Assembly (NCBI GenBank): GCA_025997675.1 | Contig: BNUX01000032.1 | Location: forward strand, 1-29,534 | DNA from: Spirochaetia bacterium | GTDB taxonomy: Bacteria; Spirochaetota; Spirochaetia; Treponematales; Breznakiellaceae | Length of the DNA stretch: 29,534 bases | Reading direction: 5' to 3' | In this document: positions 13,814 through 20,735 of the stretch, piece by piece | Position numbering within the stretch: the first letter of the stretch is position 1 | Layout: every line of letters begins with the position of its first letter | Program-made: the position numbers and the translations under genes | Notes under the pieces: generated by a model | What the model was told of the DNA's origin: nothing | Seen by the model: the letters and a program-made list of their open reading frames with translations, nothing else | Database searches by the model: none

Positions 13814-13885
13814 CGCCGCTTAGCTTCGGCAAGGGCATATTCGGCTTCCCCGGCGCGTTGGAGAGCTTGATCCAGCGTACGTCAT
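13786..13885 (-). pseudogene. Wrecked toxin position fused to a coiled-coil tail (copy 2)
   Basis: ATG 13885 overlaps the antitoxin stop (ATGA), as a toxin gene would, but its frame stops after 21 codons. One base off, LDQALQRAGEAEYALAEAKR then RIAELEAKQ reads to the stop at 13786. That tail is a coiled coil of the kind found at the C-terminus of Rpn-like nucleases. So the toxin has been replaced by the 3' end of another gene, at the same repeat as at 12734. Confidence 0.6.
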
Positions 13886-14172
13886 TCTTTGTGGAAAAGG
13901 CGCCGGTGTTTTTCTTCCTCCTGTTCCAGGTCTCTGCGGCGTTCTTCCAGCAATGCATCAACGGTAAATTTTGAACCCTTACACATGCCACACAGCCTGT
14001 CTGACGCTTCCTGCGGGGTTAAATGGGGTTTTCTATCCGGGAAAAGTTTTACGAAATGGGACCTGGGGTCATCCTCGGCTTCGTCAGAGAGCGGGGTAAA
14101 AGCCACTTTTGTCTTCCCTCCGGGGACTTCCTGCTGTACGTCAAGGATGTCGATGGTTTGTTCTATGGTCAT
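13882..14172 (-). CDS. VapB-type antitoxin-like protein, orphaned (paralogue)
   Basis: 96 aa. The start ATG 14172 is preceded by GGAGG. MTIEQTIDILDVQQEVPGGK with TKVAFTPL gives the beta N-terminal half, and LLEERRRDLEQEEEKHRRLF the acidic helix at the end. It is related to the protein at 12802-13086, with a matching promoter, and its downstream toxin is likewise lost. It may still repress its own promoter; a palindrome at 14191-14204 lies between -10 and start. Confidence 0.65.
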   Translation of the reverse strand: MTIEQTIDILDVQQEVPGGKTKVAFTPLSDEAEDDPRSHFVKLFPDRKPHLTPQEASDRLCGMCKGSKFTVDALLEERRRDLEQEEEKHRRLFHKE

Positions 14173-14190
14173 AAAGGCCTCCAAAACCAA

Positions 14191-14233
14191 GAAACTTTAG
14201 TTTCAGTATAGGGGAGATGGCGGTATGATACAA
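14191..14233 (-). promoter_or_regulatory. Promoter and operator-like palindrome of orphan antitoxin 2
   Basis: Minus strand: -35 TTGTAT (14233-14228), 17-nt spacer, -10 TATACT (14210-14205), followed by GAAACTAAAGTTTC (14204-14191), a palindrome with 6-bp arms and 2-nt centre, a good operator candidate. Confidence 0.6.
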
Positions 14234-14242
14234 GGCTGCTAA

Positions 14243-14271
14243 TTGATTCGGAGGTGCTGATGTGGTACACT
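14243..14271 (+). promoter_or_regulatory. Promoter of unknown gene pair, copy 1
   Basis: -35 TTGATT (14243-14248), 17-nt spacer, -10 TACACT (14266-14271), then GGGAGGG (14279-14285) and ATG 14290. Confidence 0.6.
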
Positions 14272-14289
14272 GATGGATGGGAGGGCATT

Positions 14290-14508
14290 ATGACCTTACA
14301 TGAAGAGCTGGTATTGCGCATCAAGTGCAATGAGTTGGAAAGGCAGGGAAAGACCGAGGAAGCGGGCCGGATACGAAAGACACTTCCACTGCCGCCTTGG
14401 CTGGCGGAATGGGGCAAGAAGTATATGGGCGCTGATTTCCTCATCAACGGCAACTGGGACTTATCGGAAGCGGAGGAAGCGTTTGGAAGTGATTGGCTTA
14501 GTCGATAG
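14290..14508 (+). CDS. Unknown pair, gene A copy 1 (72 aa)
   Basis: Not recognised. The start ATG 14290 has GGGAGGG 4 nt upstream. The protein is helical and charged: MTLHEELVLRIKCNELERQG, KTEEAGRIRKTLPLPPWLAE, ending WDLSEAEEAFGSDWLSR. It aligns from end to end with gene A copy 2 at 19729-19992 (shared MTL-E-L---KC--L---GKTEEA, the P-P or P-M-P motif, G-DFL and WDL/WNM-EAE--YG-DWL). It overlaps gene B by 26 nt in a different frame, an arrangement kept in both copies. Size and coupling recall an antitoxin or chaperone for gene B, but that is a guess. Confidence 0.78.
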   Translation: MTLHEELVLRIKCNELERQGKTEEAGRIRKTLPLPPWLAEWGKKYMGADFLINGNWDLSEAEEAFGSDWLSR

Positions 14509-15037
14509 GGTTTTCAACGCCGTGGCTGATATTGCCAAAGGGCGTAAGGGTTTTGCAACCGATGGAGAGGAGCACGAAGGGCGTCTTTCATACGAGGCGG
14601 GTCTCTCGGCAGCGATGGCGGTCTTTCGGGAAGCCTTGGCGAGCGGTGACCCCCGGACGATGATTCTTGTAGACCATGCCTATGTGGCGCAGGAGCGGCA
14701 GTTTTGCGATGCCCGTGACACCAAGGCGTTGAGCAGCTTGCGGGCGGCGGCTATTGGTTTTGACGACTCTCTCAATTCACTTACGGTGGTGGCGGATGCG
14801 GCCTTGTACCGCGTGGCAGACAAAACACATTCTCACAACAGTGACCACCTCATTGATGGTATGCCGGTTGACGTTTTTCACGACACCTGTAGGGGGCACC
14901 GGGTGCGGCTTACCAATACCTTGCGCTCGCCGGGAATCAATATGCTGGAGAAGGCTATCCACGAACAACGCATCGTGAACATGGGTGCGGCGCAGGACGG
15001 GTACCTGACCTTGCAAAAGGGAGCACTGGGGGCATAA
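14483..15037 (+). CDS. Unknown pair, gene B copy 1 (184 aa)
   Basis: Not recognised. The start is TTG 14483, chosen because GGAGG (14473-14477) lies upstream and the N-terminus then aligns with copy 2 (19946-20521). No signal peptide or membrane segment. Conserved between copies: NAVADIAKGRKG/RAVSDIADGRIG, GFDDSLNSL--V-DAA-Y, TH-H, GMP-D-FH, GH--RL-N-L and AQ-GYL-LQ---LG. The conserved histidines (TH-H, FH, GH) with Asp residues could form a metal or catalytic site, which would suit an enzyme, but no family is assigned. Gene A precedes it with a 26-nt overlap. Confidence 0.78.
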   Translation: MEVIGLVDRVFNAVADIAKGRKGFATDGEEHEGRLSYEAGLSAAMAVFREALASGDPRTMILVDHAYVAQERQFCDARDTKALSSLRAAAIGFDDSLNSLTVVADAALYRVADKTHSHNSDHLIDGMPVDVFHDTCRGHRVRLTNTLRSPGINMLEKAIHEQRIVNMGAAQDGYLTLQKGALGA

Positions 15038-15088
15038 AAGCGGGCGGCAATGGCCAACGCTTGACTATAACAGAACGATACACACACT

Positions 15089-15478
15089 CTAAAAAAAGAT
15101 AGCCCTTTGTAAAGCCGGCAACAACCGGCGATCCGAATCAACAAAGTCCAACCCGGTAATTTCGTCAAGAGAAGCCCAGCGCCATTGGGTGTGCTCAGTT
15201 AGAGTGAAGTTCGTGTGATCAAAAAAGATACGGTAGGCCTTCACCATGCGCGGAATCCCCCGGTGCTCAAAAGACGCGCTTCCCAAAAAAGCCCCCAGGC
15301 TTATGTCCACCGCGAATTCCTCCCGGTATTCCCGTTTGAGAGCCGCTTCGCAGGACTCCCCTTCCTCAACCTTACCCCCGGGAAATTCCCACTTATCCCC
15401 CACAGCGCCCCCCGACACCCGCCGGGCTATGAAGAACCGCCCCGCATCCCAGGCAATACCGGCAACCGATAGCTTCAA
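15089..15478 (-). CDS. Nudix hydrolase, MutT-like
   Basis: Hydrolyses nucleoside diphosphate-X compounds, probably 8-oxo-dGTP-type substrates. Nudix box GKVEEGESCEAALKREYREE then FAV fits G-x5-E-x7-RE-U-x-EE-x-G-U except that the last Gly is Ala. The end WRWASLDEITGLDFVDSDRR is the usual MutT C-terminus. The frame is open to 15556, but TTG 15478 gives the normal MutT length (129 aa), starts at the first beta strand (KLSVAGIAW) and sits 8 nt after the stop of the upstream membrane gene. MutT versus a generic Nudix enzyme is not decidable here. Confidence 0.85.
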   Translation of the reverse strand: MKLSVAGIAWDAGRFFIARRVSGGAVGDKWEFPGGKVEEGESCEAALKREYREEFAVDISLGAFLGSASFEHRGIPRMVKAYRIFFDHTNFTLTEHTQWRWASLDEITGLDFVDSDRRLLPALQRAIFF

Positions 15479-15486
15479 AAGAGGAC

Positions 15487-15894
15487 CTACAGGAACAGTA
15501 CCGAGGGAAAGAGGAAATGAAGGGCCGCCGCCCCCAGGGCAATGAAGCCTATCCATTTTTTATTATGTATCAAGAGGCGTTCAATCGTATCGGTATGCTC
15601 CGGTTCCCGGGTGGACCGGCTGCGGTAGTATTCAAATATCAGGGCAAAGCCCGCCAGGAAACCTGCCAATGCGGGGATAAGGTCCCCAATGACCGGCAAA
15701 TCCCCCGGAACCGATGAGAGAATCTTTAGAAGCCCCACCACGATGGTCAGCACCCCCAGGATAAGACGGCTGGTTTCGTTTTGGAGAGACCAATGAAAAC
15801 CGGAAGTATCCAAAGGCTCTCTGGTGAGCACATACCCGGACAGGGCGTTTAAGACGATGGACAGAAAATAGAACTGGATCATAGGTTCAACCAT
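15487..15894 (-). CDS. Multi-pass membrane protein, unknown
   Basis: 135 aa from ATG 15894 (ATG 15882 also possible; no clear Shine-Dalgarno). About four hydrophobic segments: FYFLSIVLNALSGYVL, RLILGVLTIVVGLLKIL, LIPALAGFLAGFALIF and WIGFIALGAAALHFLFP. A charged loop (YRSRSTREPEHTDTIERLLI) separates the last two. No catalytic motif. It is in a minus-strand operon with the lipoprotein (17737), the anchored protein (16523) and the Nudix gene; the operon looks like a conserved treponeme envelope block, function unknown. Confidence 0.75.
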   Translation of the reverse strand: MVEPMIQFYFLSIVLNALSGYVLTREPLDTSGFHWSLQNETSRLILGVLTIVVGLLKILSSVPGDLPVIGDLIPALAGFLAGFALIFEYYRSRSTREPEHTDTIERLLIHNKKWIGFIALGAAALHFLFPSVLFL

Positions 15895-15914
15895 AGAGCA
15901 TTGCCGCCCCGAGG

Positions 15915-16523
15915 TCAAGGAAGGGTTTTAACCCTGGCGGTGACCCGCTCTCCCCCCACCTGAAACAGCAGCAGGTAATCTTCCGCCGTAAAGGGCAGGA
16001 CAAGCCGGTACTCCTCCTCCTGCTCCAGGGTAAAAAATACCTGTGCGGTAAAGACCGGAATATCCTCCGGGGCCAGTTTCTTCGCCGACCGCAAAACCGG
16101 GGAAACCGCCACATATACATCCCCGGTATAGGGATTTTCTTCCCTTGGGGCAATGCGTTTATTAATAACGATAAAGGATTCCGCAGATGATCCGGTCCCG
16201 GCCTTCCCCGCACTGATCCGCAGGGTATTCCCCCCAAGGGTAAGCGGTCCATTTCTAAAACGCAGCGGTCCCCGGAGGTCGCCCCCCTGGATGGCTGAAA
16301 AGACCATGATAAAGGCCATGATGATCAGTATGGAGACAAGGAGCAGCAGATTGGATTTGGTGGAGGTGAGGGAACGGACAAAGCCGCCCTTTACCATCGG
16401 CTCCGGTCCATTGAGGGCCCGTACCGCAGGGGAGGCGCGCTCAAGACGGCGTTCACGGTTATAGTAAAAGACCAGATCCCGGTCCGGTTCCCGCTTAGGC
16501 GCCGCCTCGTCTTCACCGCTCAT
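15915..16523 (-). CDS. Single-pass membrane-anchored protein, unknown
   Basis: 202 aa. The start ATG 16523 has GGAGG 5 nt upstream and overlaps the lipoprotein stop (ATGA). A charged cytoplasmic N-terminus of about 57 residues (AAPKREPDRDLVFYYNRERR) leads to one membrane helix (NLLLLVSILIIMAFIMVFS, about 58-76), then an extracytoplasmic beta-rich domain (LRFRNGPLTLGGNTLRISA, VFTAQVFFTLEQEEEYRLVL). No family recognised. Its fixed place behind the beta-propeller lipoprotein suggests both act together at the periplasmic face. Confidence 0.75.
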   Translation of the reverse strand: MSGEDEAAPKREPDRDLVFYYNRERRLERASPAVRALNGPEPMVKGGFVRSLTSTKSNLLLLVSILIIMAFIMVFSAIQGGDLRGPLRFRNGPLTLGGNTLRISAGKAGTGSSAESFIVINKRIAPREENPYTGDVYVAVSPVLRSAKKLAPEDIPVFTAQVFFTLEQEEEYRLVLPFTAEDYLLLFQVGGERVTARVKTLP

Positions 16524-17737
16524 GGGGCCTCCTCCAGGAACTTGTCGGTACGCCACCAAACCAGCTTGGCCTGGAAGTCCGTAGCAAGCAGGGCGGAAAG
16601 GATGCCCTCCGCAGAAATAGTAAAGGCGTTGTATTGCAGTTCCTCATCTTTTACCTGGATAAAGCCCCGGCGCTGTTCGTGGGGATCCGTGGAAAGGATC
16701 ATGATGGAATACCCCCCTTCTACCGGAAAAATGAGGAATACCCGGTCGTTTTTCACCACCCCCAAGAGGGAATAGAGGAGCCGTTCCGTACTGCGGCGGG
16801 TGTTTTCCGTAGTCTGCTGTTCAAAGAAGGGCACCTCAATGGGAGCGGCATAAGAGCCGTCTTCCACATTCAAGAGCCAAATCACCGAACTATCCGGTTC
16901 TGCGCCAAGCTTCGTATTGGTAGATTCGTCGAAGGTCTCCCGGTAATAATCGACCTTGATGAAGACTTTCCTTGAGTCCGGGGACACCGCCACCGTATCT
17001 ATGGAAGAAAATACCTGCTGCCGGTCCGGGGGGATGGGGATACCCTCGTTTTTTAAGGGGATCAGGTACAGCAGGATTCCCTCGGCATCGTACCAGAAGA
17101 TATTCCAGCCCGTAGGTATCCGGCACACCACGGCGTACTCATCCTGGACGGAAACGCTGATCCGCTCGATGTTGGGAAAGGGCGCCCCCCCGACGCCCTC
17201 CTTGCCCAGGTATTCCACAAACCGGCCTTCGGGGTCGAAATGGAGGACGATGCTGTCTTCAATGACCCGGTTTTCCGAGTTAAACCGGCGCCGCTCATAG
17301 GGAAGCCGGTCCTCTACGTAGATATGCTTACGGGCATCCACGGCAATGGTCCCGGGCTCCCGCAGGGGATAGGAGAAGGCACTGCGGGTTACCACCCCGC
17401 CGGCTTCCACGTAGGTTCGCAGGGTCAATGGCGGAGGATTGGTTTCTTCATTGTAGATCATGAAGAGCAGATCCCCGTAGGAGGTATAGTGGACCACCTT
17501 TCCCCCGTTGCCGTCCGCAATATAGAACAGACCATCTCGCATGGCCAGGGAGCTCTTGCGGTTGTTCCGCCCCCCCTCAAGGTTGTAGAGATCAACCTGG
17601 TCCTCCAGGCGCCCGATGTCCAGGGTAAAGAGGTCCTCCCGGGCAACGGAAACAAGGCCCCTACCGGAACAGGCGGCGGATAGCAGAAGGGGGATACCTA
17701 TAAGCAAACGGACATAGGTCCGGAGCGGCAGCTTCAT
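16520..17737 (-). CDS. Lipoprotein with beta-propeller-like repeats (spirochaete conserved type)
   Basis: 405 aa. Signal with lipobox LLSAAC (Cys23). The rest is beta-rich with NHL/propeller-like blades: FYIADGNGGKVVHYTSYGDL, GTIAVDARKHIYVEDRLP, SIVLHFDPEGRFVEYLGKEG, IFWYDAEGILLYLIPL, VAVSPDSRKVFIKVDYY. It resembles conserved spirochaete lipoproteins of the LIC_12708 type, though this is from memory and moderate. ATG 17737 lies 6 nt after a TACGAT -10 box and lacks a Shine-Dalgarno (leaderless). First gene of a four-gene minus operon; the ATGA overlap couples it to the next gene. Confidence 0.78.
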   Translation of the reverse strand: MKLPLRTYVRLLIGIPLLLSAACSGRGLVSVAREDLFTLDIGRLEDQVDLYNLEGGRNNRKSSLAMRDGLFYIADGNGGKVVHYTSYGDLLFMIYNEETNPPPLTLRTYVEAGGVVTRSAFSYPLREPGTIAVDARKHIYVEDRLPYERRRFNSENRVIEDSIVLHFDPEGRFVEYLGKEGVGGAPFPNIERISVSVQDEYAVVCRIPTGWNIFWYDAEGILLYLIPLKNEGIPIPPDRQQVFSSIDTVAVSPDSRKVFIKVDYYRETFDESTNTKLGAEPDSSVIWLLNVEDGSYAAPIEVPFFEQQTTENTRRSTERLLYSLLGVVKNDRVFLIFPVEGGYSIMILSTDPHEQRRGFIQVKDEELQYNAFTISAEGILSALLATDFQAKLVWWRTDKFLEEAP

Positions 17738-17743
17738 GGTAAA

Positions 17744-17772
17744 ATCGTAGACCGGCGGGGAATACTTGTCAA
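17744..17772 (-). promoter_or_regulatory. Promoter of the beta-propeller lipoprotein operon
   Basis: Minus strand: consensus -35 TTGACA (17772-17767), 17-nt spacer, -10 TACGAT (17749-17744), 6 nt to ATG 17737. Confidence 0.75.
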
Positions 17773-17790
17773 GGAAGCTTCTCCGTTCTA

Positions 17791-17820
17791 TTGAAAATCC
17801 TCTGGTAAGTGATATATTAT
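17791..17820 (+). promoter_or_regulatory. Promoter of the P13-like gene
   Basis: -35 TTGAAA (17791-17796), 16-nt spacer, -10 TATATT (17813-17818; or TATTAT 17815-17820), 4-6 nt to ATG 17825; no Shine-Dalgarno. Back to back with the lipoprotein promoter. Confidence 0.65.
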
Positions 17821-17824
17821 ACGT

Positions 17825-18307
17825 ATGAAAAAAATAATTGTCCTTCTTGTGCTCTCCCTATCGGCGGCAGCGAGTACATTCGCAATAAATCCGGAGGATC
17901 ATTCGGTCAATACGCCCCCAAACATATCATCCTTTGCCCTAACCGAAGATCGTTATAAGGCCGAGTCTAACCGGTGGTCGGCGTTTCTGCTCAATCTTTT
18001 CCCGGGTTTCGGAACCGGCTCCTATATTCAGGGTGACCTGGTTGGCGGTATCATTGGCACGGTCGGCGAAATCGCCGGTGTGGGTATATTCGTAGGTGGA
18101 ATAATCATGAATGGGGGGATTGATATGAGTGCCGGTAATGCCGGCTCCCTTATGGTTTTGGGTGGTGGAGCATTATGGGTCGGCACAAAGATATTTGAGT
18201 CAATTAAACCGTTTACCTACTCCAACAGGCTGAACTTTGGTATGGCCCCCGGGTTTGGCTCTGACGGGAAGATAGGATTAACCGCCGCTATGGGGTTTTC
18301 CTTCTAA
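17825..18307 (+). CDS. P13-like spirochaete membrane protein
   Basis: 160 aa. Signal peptide MKKIIVLLVLSLSAAASTFA, then a short polar part and AFLLNLFPGFGTGSYIQGD (about 53-73), a signature of the small P13-type proteins widespread in Treponema. Two hydrophobic Gly-rich segments follow (GGIIGTVGEIAGVGIFVGGI, SLMVLGGGALWVGTKIF), and the end LTAAMGFSF is typical for an outer-membrane strand with terminal Phe. Borrelia P13 is a channel-forming outer-membrane protein; channel activity here is inferred. Single gene with leaderless-type promoter and its own terminator. Confidence 0.78.
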   Translation: MKKIIVLLVLSLSAAASTFAINPEDHSVNTPPNISSFALTEDRYKAESNRWSAFLLNLFPGFGTGSYIQGDLVGGIIGTVGEIAGVGIFVGGIIMNGGIDMSAGNAGSLMVLGGGALWVGTKIFESIKPFTYSNRLNFGMAPGFGSDGKIGLTAAMGFSF

Positions 18308-18312
18308 GAACC

Positions 18313-18345
18313 GGCCCGGTTTAACAAGAAACCGGGCCTTCACTT
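18313..18345. terminator. Bidirectional terminator between convergent genes
   Basis: GGCCCGGTTT (18313-18322) and AAACCGGGCC (18329-18338) form a 10-bp stem with a 6-nt loop, followed by TTCACTTTT. It ends the P13-like gene and, on the other strand, lies just past the BspA-like gene stop (18348-18346). Confidence 0.85.
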
Positions 18346-19548
18346 TTAATCCGCAAACTTTATCGTAATATTCGTTCTGCCCCATACCTTAGAGGAGAAG
18401 GCACTTTCATACGCACCTTTTTTCCCGGCGGGAACCGTAATGGTAATGGTATTGGGATCGCCTGCTATAGTGCCAAACGGCGCATCCCCAAAGGAGGGTA
18501 TGGTAGGCCCCAGGGTCAGGGAGGTCAAGGCAGGACAGACGTTAAAGGCATAGCCGCCGATGCTGACGGCCTTGGGCAAGGACACCGTTTGTAAGGAGGC
18601 GCATGTGTTAAAGGCATTCAGGGCTACCGTTGTGACCAGGGGGAAACTCACCGCGGTGATGGTGGCGCAACTCTGGAAGGCCCCTATACCTAACGACTGC
18701 GCATTGGGGAACTCCGCCTGTTCCAGGGCGACGCACAGCCTGAATGTCCAGTCGCCGATTCTAGTCACGCCGGGTGCATGAATCCTTCGGAGCCGGGAAA
18801 ATTCGCAAAACGCCCCCGAAAATGCGTCGTATTCCGCCAGGGTTTTTACATCCTCTCCCAGGGTGATGGCGATAAAGCGGTCCCGGACCGTCTGGACCAG
18901 GGTCGTATCCGTACAGGCAATGGTGTTCCCGGTACAGGCCGAAAGGTCCAGGTCAATATCACCTGAGAGGGAGGCGGCAACACCGGTATAGAGATTGGTA
19001 AGGTTACTTCCCCCCAGGTTTAGCCCGATGATCCTGACCGTCCAGGCTTTACCGGCGCCCGGATTCGCGGGGTTTTTCCCGCCCAGGGCGGTTGCAATAG
19101 CTGCCTTAATATTCGCCAGATTAGCCGCCGCTTCCATCGGCACCGTCAGCGTATAGAAGCCTACCGGTTCGGGTGTTTCCGGTGGGGGTATCTCCGGGTC
19201 CAGGGGTTCGGGTGTTTCCGGTGGGGGTATCTCCGGGTCCAGGGGTTCGGGTGTTTCCGGTGGGGGTATCCCCGGGTCCAGGGGTTCGGGTGTTTCCGAT
19301 GGGGGCATCCCCGGGTCCGGAGGTTCGGGTGCTCCCGGTGGGGACGGCGCAGGGTTTTCCGGCGTAGGGGTGGCTGGGGCAGCGGGGTTAGCCGGTGTTT
19401 CAGAGAACGCGGCGATAGTGATGGGCGGGGGGACCGGGCTCGTGCCGGAATCACAGGCGGAAAAGAAGAGCGCCACGCCCAGCATGACCAAGACGGCCGG
19501 CTTGGCGGCGGTCCCGGCGGGTACTAAGTAACAGGTATCTTTGTGCAT
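18346..19548 (-). CDS. BspA-like leucine-rich-repeat lipoprotein with Pro-rich tandem linker
   Basis: 400 aa surface lipoprotein. ATG 19548 with AGGAG upstream; lipobox LFFSAC. A long linker of 13-residue repeats PPPETPEPLDPEI (about residues 72-128) separates the anchor from the globular part, likely a stalk through the envelope. Then a domain LTVPMEAAANLANIKAAIAT leads to LDLSACTGNTI and LRR_5-type repeats (WTFRLCVALEQAEFPNAQ, NAFNTCASLQTVSLPKAV) and the ending LTSLTLGPTIPSFGDAPF. It is a paralogue of the lipoprotein at 3630-4616. Adhesion is inferred from BspA/LrrA relatives. The repeat number may vary between strains. Confidence 0.87.
   Translation of the reverse strand: MHKDTCYLVPAGTAAKPAVLVMLGVALFFSACDSGTSPVPPPITIAAFSETPANPAAPATPTPENPAPSPPGAPEPPDPGMPPSETPEPLDPGIPPPETPEPLDPEIPPPETPEPLDPEIPPPETPEPVGFYTLTVPMEAAANLANIKAAIATALGGKNPANPGAGKAWTVRIIGLNLGGSNLTNLYTGVAASLSGDIDLDLSACTGNTIACTDTTLVQTVRDRFIAITLGEDVKTLAEYDAFSGAFCEFSRLRRIHAPGVTRIGDWTFRLCVALEQAEFPNAQSLGIGAFQSCATITAVSFPLVTTVALNAFNTCASLQTVSLPKAVSIGGYAFNVCPALTSLTLGPTIPSFGDAPFGTIAGDPNTITITVPAGKKGAYESAFSSKVWGRTNITIKFAD
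19166..19347 (-). repeat. 39-bp coding tandem repeats (Pro-rich stalk)
   Basis: Nearly five 39-bp units within the lipoprotein gene, each encoding a 13-residue Pro/Glu/Thr segment. The two units nearest the LRR domain are almost identical and the outer ones diverged, a sign of recent expansion. Confidence 0.85.
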
Positions 19549-19679
19549 AAAAACTCCTATGAAGGGAATACCCCTTCACCGGACGTAGGGTGCTCCTCGG
19601 TGAATTGCATTAGCAGCGGCGCGGGTTTTTTAGTGAGAAATACACTCACCAGCCGTACCAGATGATTATATATCCTGGC

Positions 19680-19708
19680 TTGCATACCCTGGAAATATCC
19701 CCTATATT
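19680..19708 (+). promoter_or_regulatory. Promoter of unknown gene pair, copy 2
   Basis: -35 TTGCAT (19680-19685), 17-nt spacer, -10 TATATT (19703-19708), then AGGGGG and ATG 19729. The rest of 19549-19679 holds no gene. Confidence 0.6.
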
Positions 19709-19728
19709 TGAATTGCAGGGGGCAAGTT

Positions 19729-19992
19729 ATGGTAGAAAATCGGCTAATGACATTGGATGAACGGCTCGCAATCGGTGTTAAATGCGCGCGTTTGGATGAT
19801 GAGGGGAAAACGGAAGAAGCAATAGCATTAGCCAAAACAAGACCGATGCCGGCTTATGTGGCGAAAATACTCATGGAAAAAGTTGATTGGGGCAAGGACT
19901 TCCTGCGGACTTGTGAATGGAACATGGCGGAAGTGGAGGCTAAGTATGGAAAGGACTGGCTTGACAATTGGGATAGTAAGAGCAGTAAGTGA
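19729..19992 (+). CDS. Unknown pair, gene A copy 2 (87 aa)
   Basis: Not recognised; homologous over its length to gene A copy 1 (14290-14508). ATG 19729 with AGGGGG upstream; ATG 19747 (MTLDERL) matches the copy-1 start and could be the true one. Conserved parts: MTLDERLAIGVKCARLDDEG, KTEEAIALAKTRPMPAYVAK, GKDFLRTCEWNMAEVEAKYG, KDWLD. It overlaps gene B by 47 nt in another frame, as in copy 1. It lies between a BspA-like gene and a tRNA. Confidence 0.78.
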   Translation: MVENRLMTLDERLAIGVKCARLDDEGKTEEAIALAKTRPMPAYVAKILMEKVDWGKDFLRTCEWNMAEVEAKYGKDWLDNWDSKSSK

Positions 19993-20521
19993 TATTGCGG
20001 ATGGCCGTATAGGACTGCGTACAAAGGGTAAAACCGAAGAAGGCAGGGAAGATTTTGCTAAGGGTTTGGCGCTTGGTAAACAGCTATTTACCGAAGTCAA
20101 AGATTGTAGAGACCCGGAACTCATGCTGCTTGCCGAGTATCTTTTTATGAATCAGGAACTTGAGGGCGCCAGATCTGAAGAAAAAATCGGACGTGCAAGT
20201 TATCAATCAGCGGTACACGATTTTGACGATGCATTTCTCAGTCTCAAATCGGTAAAAGATGCTGCAATGTATCAAGGCGCGGAAAATACTCATCCGCACC
20301 GCGCTCCATTCAGATATAAAGGTATGCCGAATGATGCATTTCATATAGCATATACCGGACACTATGCTCGGCTTCAAAACAAATTAAAGCCGATTGGTAT
20401 CGACCCTGATGAACAAATTTTGACCGAGCTTCGTATGGCAGTTTGCAAATCGGCTCAGGGAGTGTATTTAGAAACACAACGGAGCGTGTTGGGCGAAGGG
20501 ACTGCGGTTTTAAGGGCGTGA
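19946..20521 (+). CDS. Unknown pair, gene B copy 2 (191 aa)
   Basis: Not recognised. ATG 19946 with GGAGG (about 19935-19939) upstream. Mostly alpha-helical, soluble, no signal peptide. It shares with copy 1 (14483-15037) AVSDIADGRIGL, DFDDAFLSLKSVKDAAMYQ, THPHR, GMPNDAFH, GHYARLQNKL and AQGVYLETQRSVLG. The invariant His/Asp set is the most likely functional site. The gene ends 47 nt before tRNA-Thr (opposite strand), a usual landing place for mobile DNA, though no integrase is seen. The base composition is more AT-rich than nearby housekeeping genes. Confidence 0.78.
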   Translation: MERTGLTIGIVRAVSDIADGRIGLRTKGKTEEGREDFAKGLALGKQLFTEVKDCRDPELMLLAEYLFMNQELEGARSEEKIGRASYQSAVHDFDDAFLSLKSVKDAAMYQGAENTHPHRAPFRYKGMPNDAFHIAYTGHYARLQNKLKPIGIDPDEQILTELRMAVCKSAQGVYLETQRSVLGEGTAVLRA

Positions 20522-20567
20522 TCCGGTAGCTAACAACTATTTCCTTACAATACAACGAATTCCGCCC

Positions 20568-20640
20568 AGCCATCTTCCGGAATCGAACCGAAGACCTGCG
20601 CATTACAAGTGCGCCGCTCTACCGTCTGAGCTAAGATGGC
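20568..20640 (-). tRNA. tRNA-Thr (anticodon TGT)
   Basis: 73-nt cloverleaf on the minus strand: acceptor GCCATCT/AGATGGC, D-stem GCTC/GAGC, anticodon stem GCGCA/TGCGC with loop CTTGTAA (anticodon TGT, 20607-20605), T-arm with TTCGATT, discriminator T; CCA is not encoded. Reads ACA codons. The rest of 20522-20735 holds no further gene. Confidence 0.96.
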
Positions 20641-20735
20641 ACAAAATCCCACAATACGGTATGATGGTAGCAAATAATGGTGATTTTGGTCAATAGAGCG
20701 CCATACCGCCAAAATACAGTATATGGAGAACAAAT

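Noticed and set aside
15049..15080. Sequence like 5023-5063 (GGCCAA-GCTTGACTATAA-AGAA-GATACA) as a shared promoter
   Set aside because: Similar over about 30 bp, but here it follows gene B and precedes no plus-strand gene; kept only as a curiosity.
20521..20735. Integrative element at tRNA-Thr
   Set aside because: No integrase and no duplicated tRNA end seen within the window.
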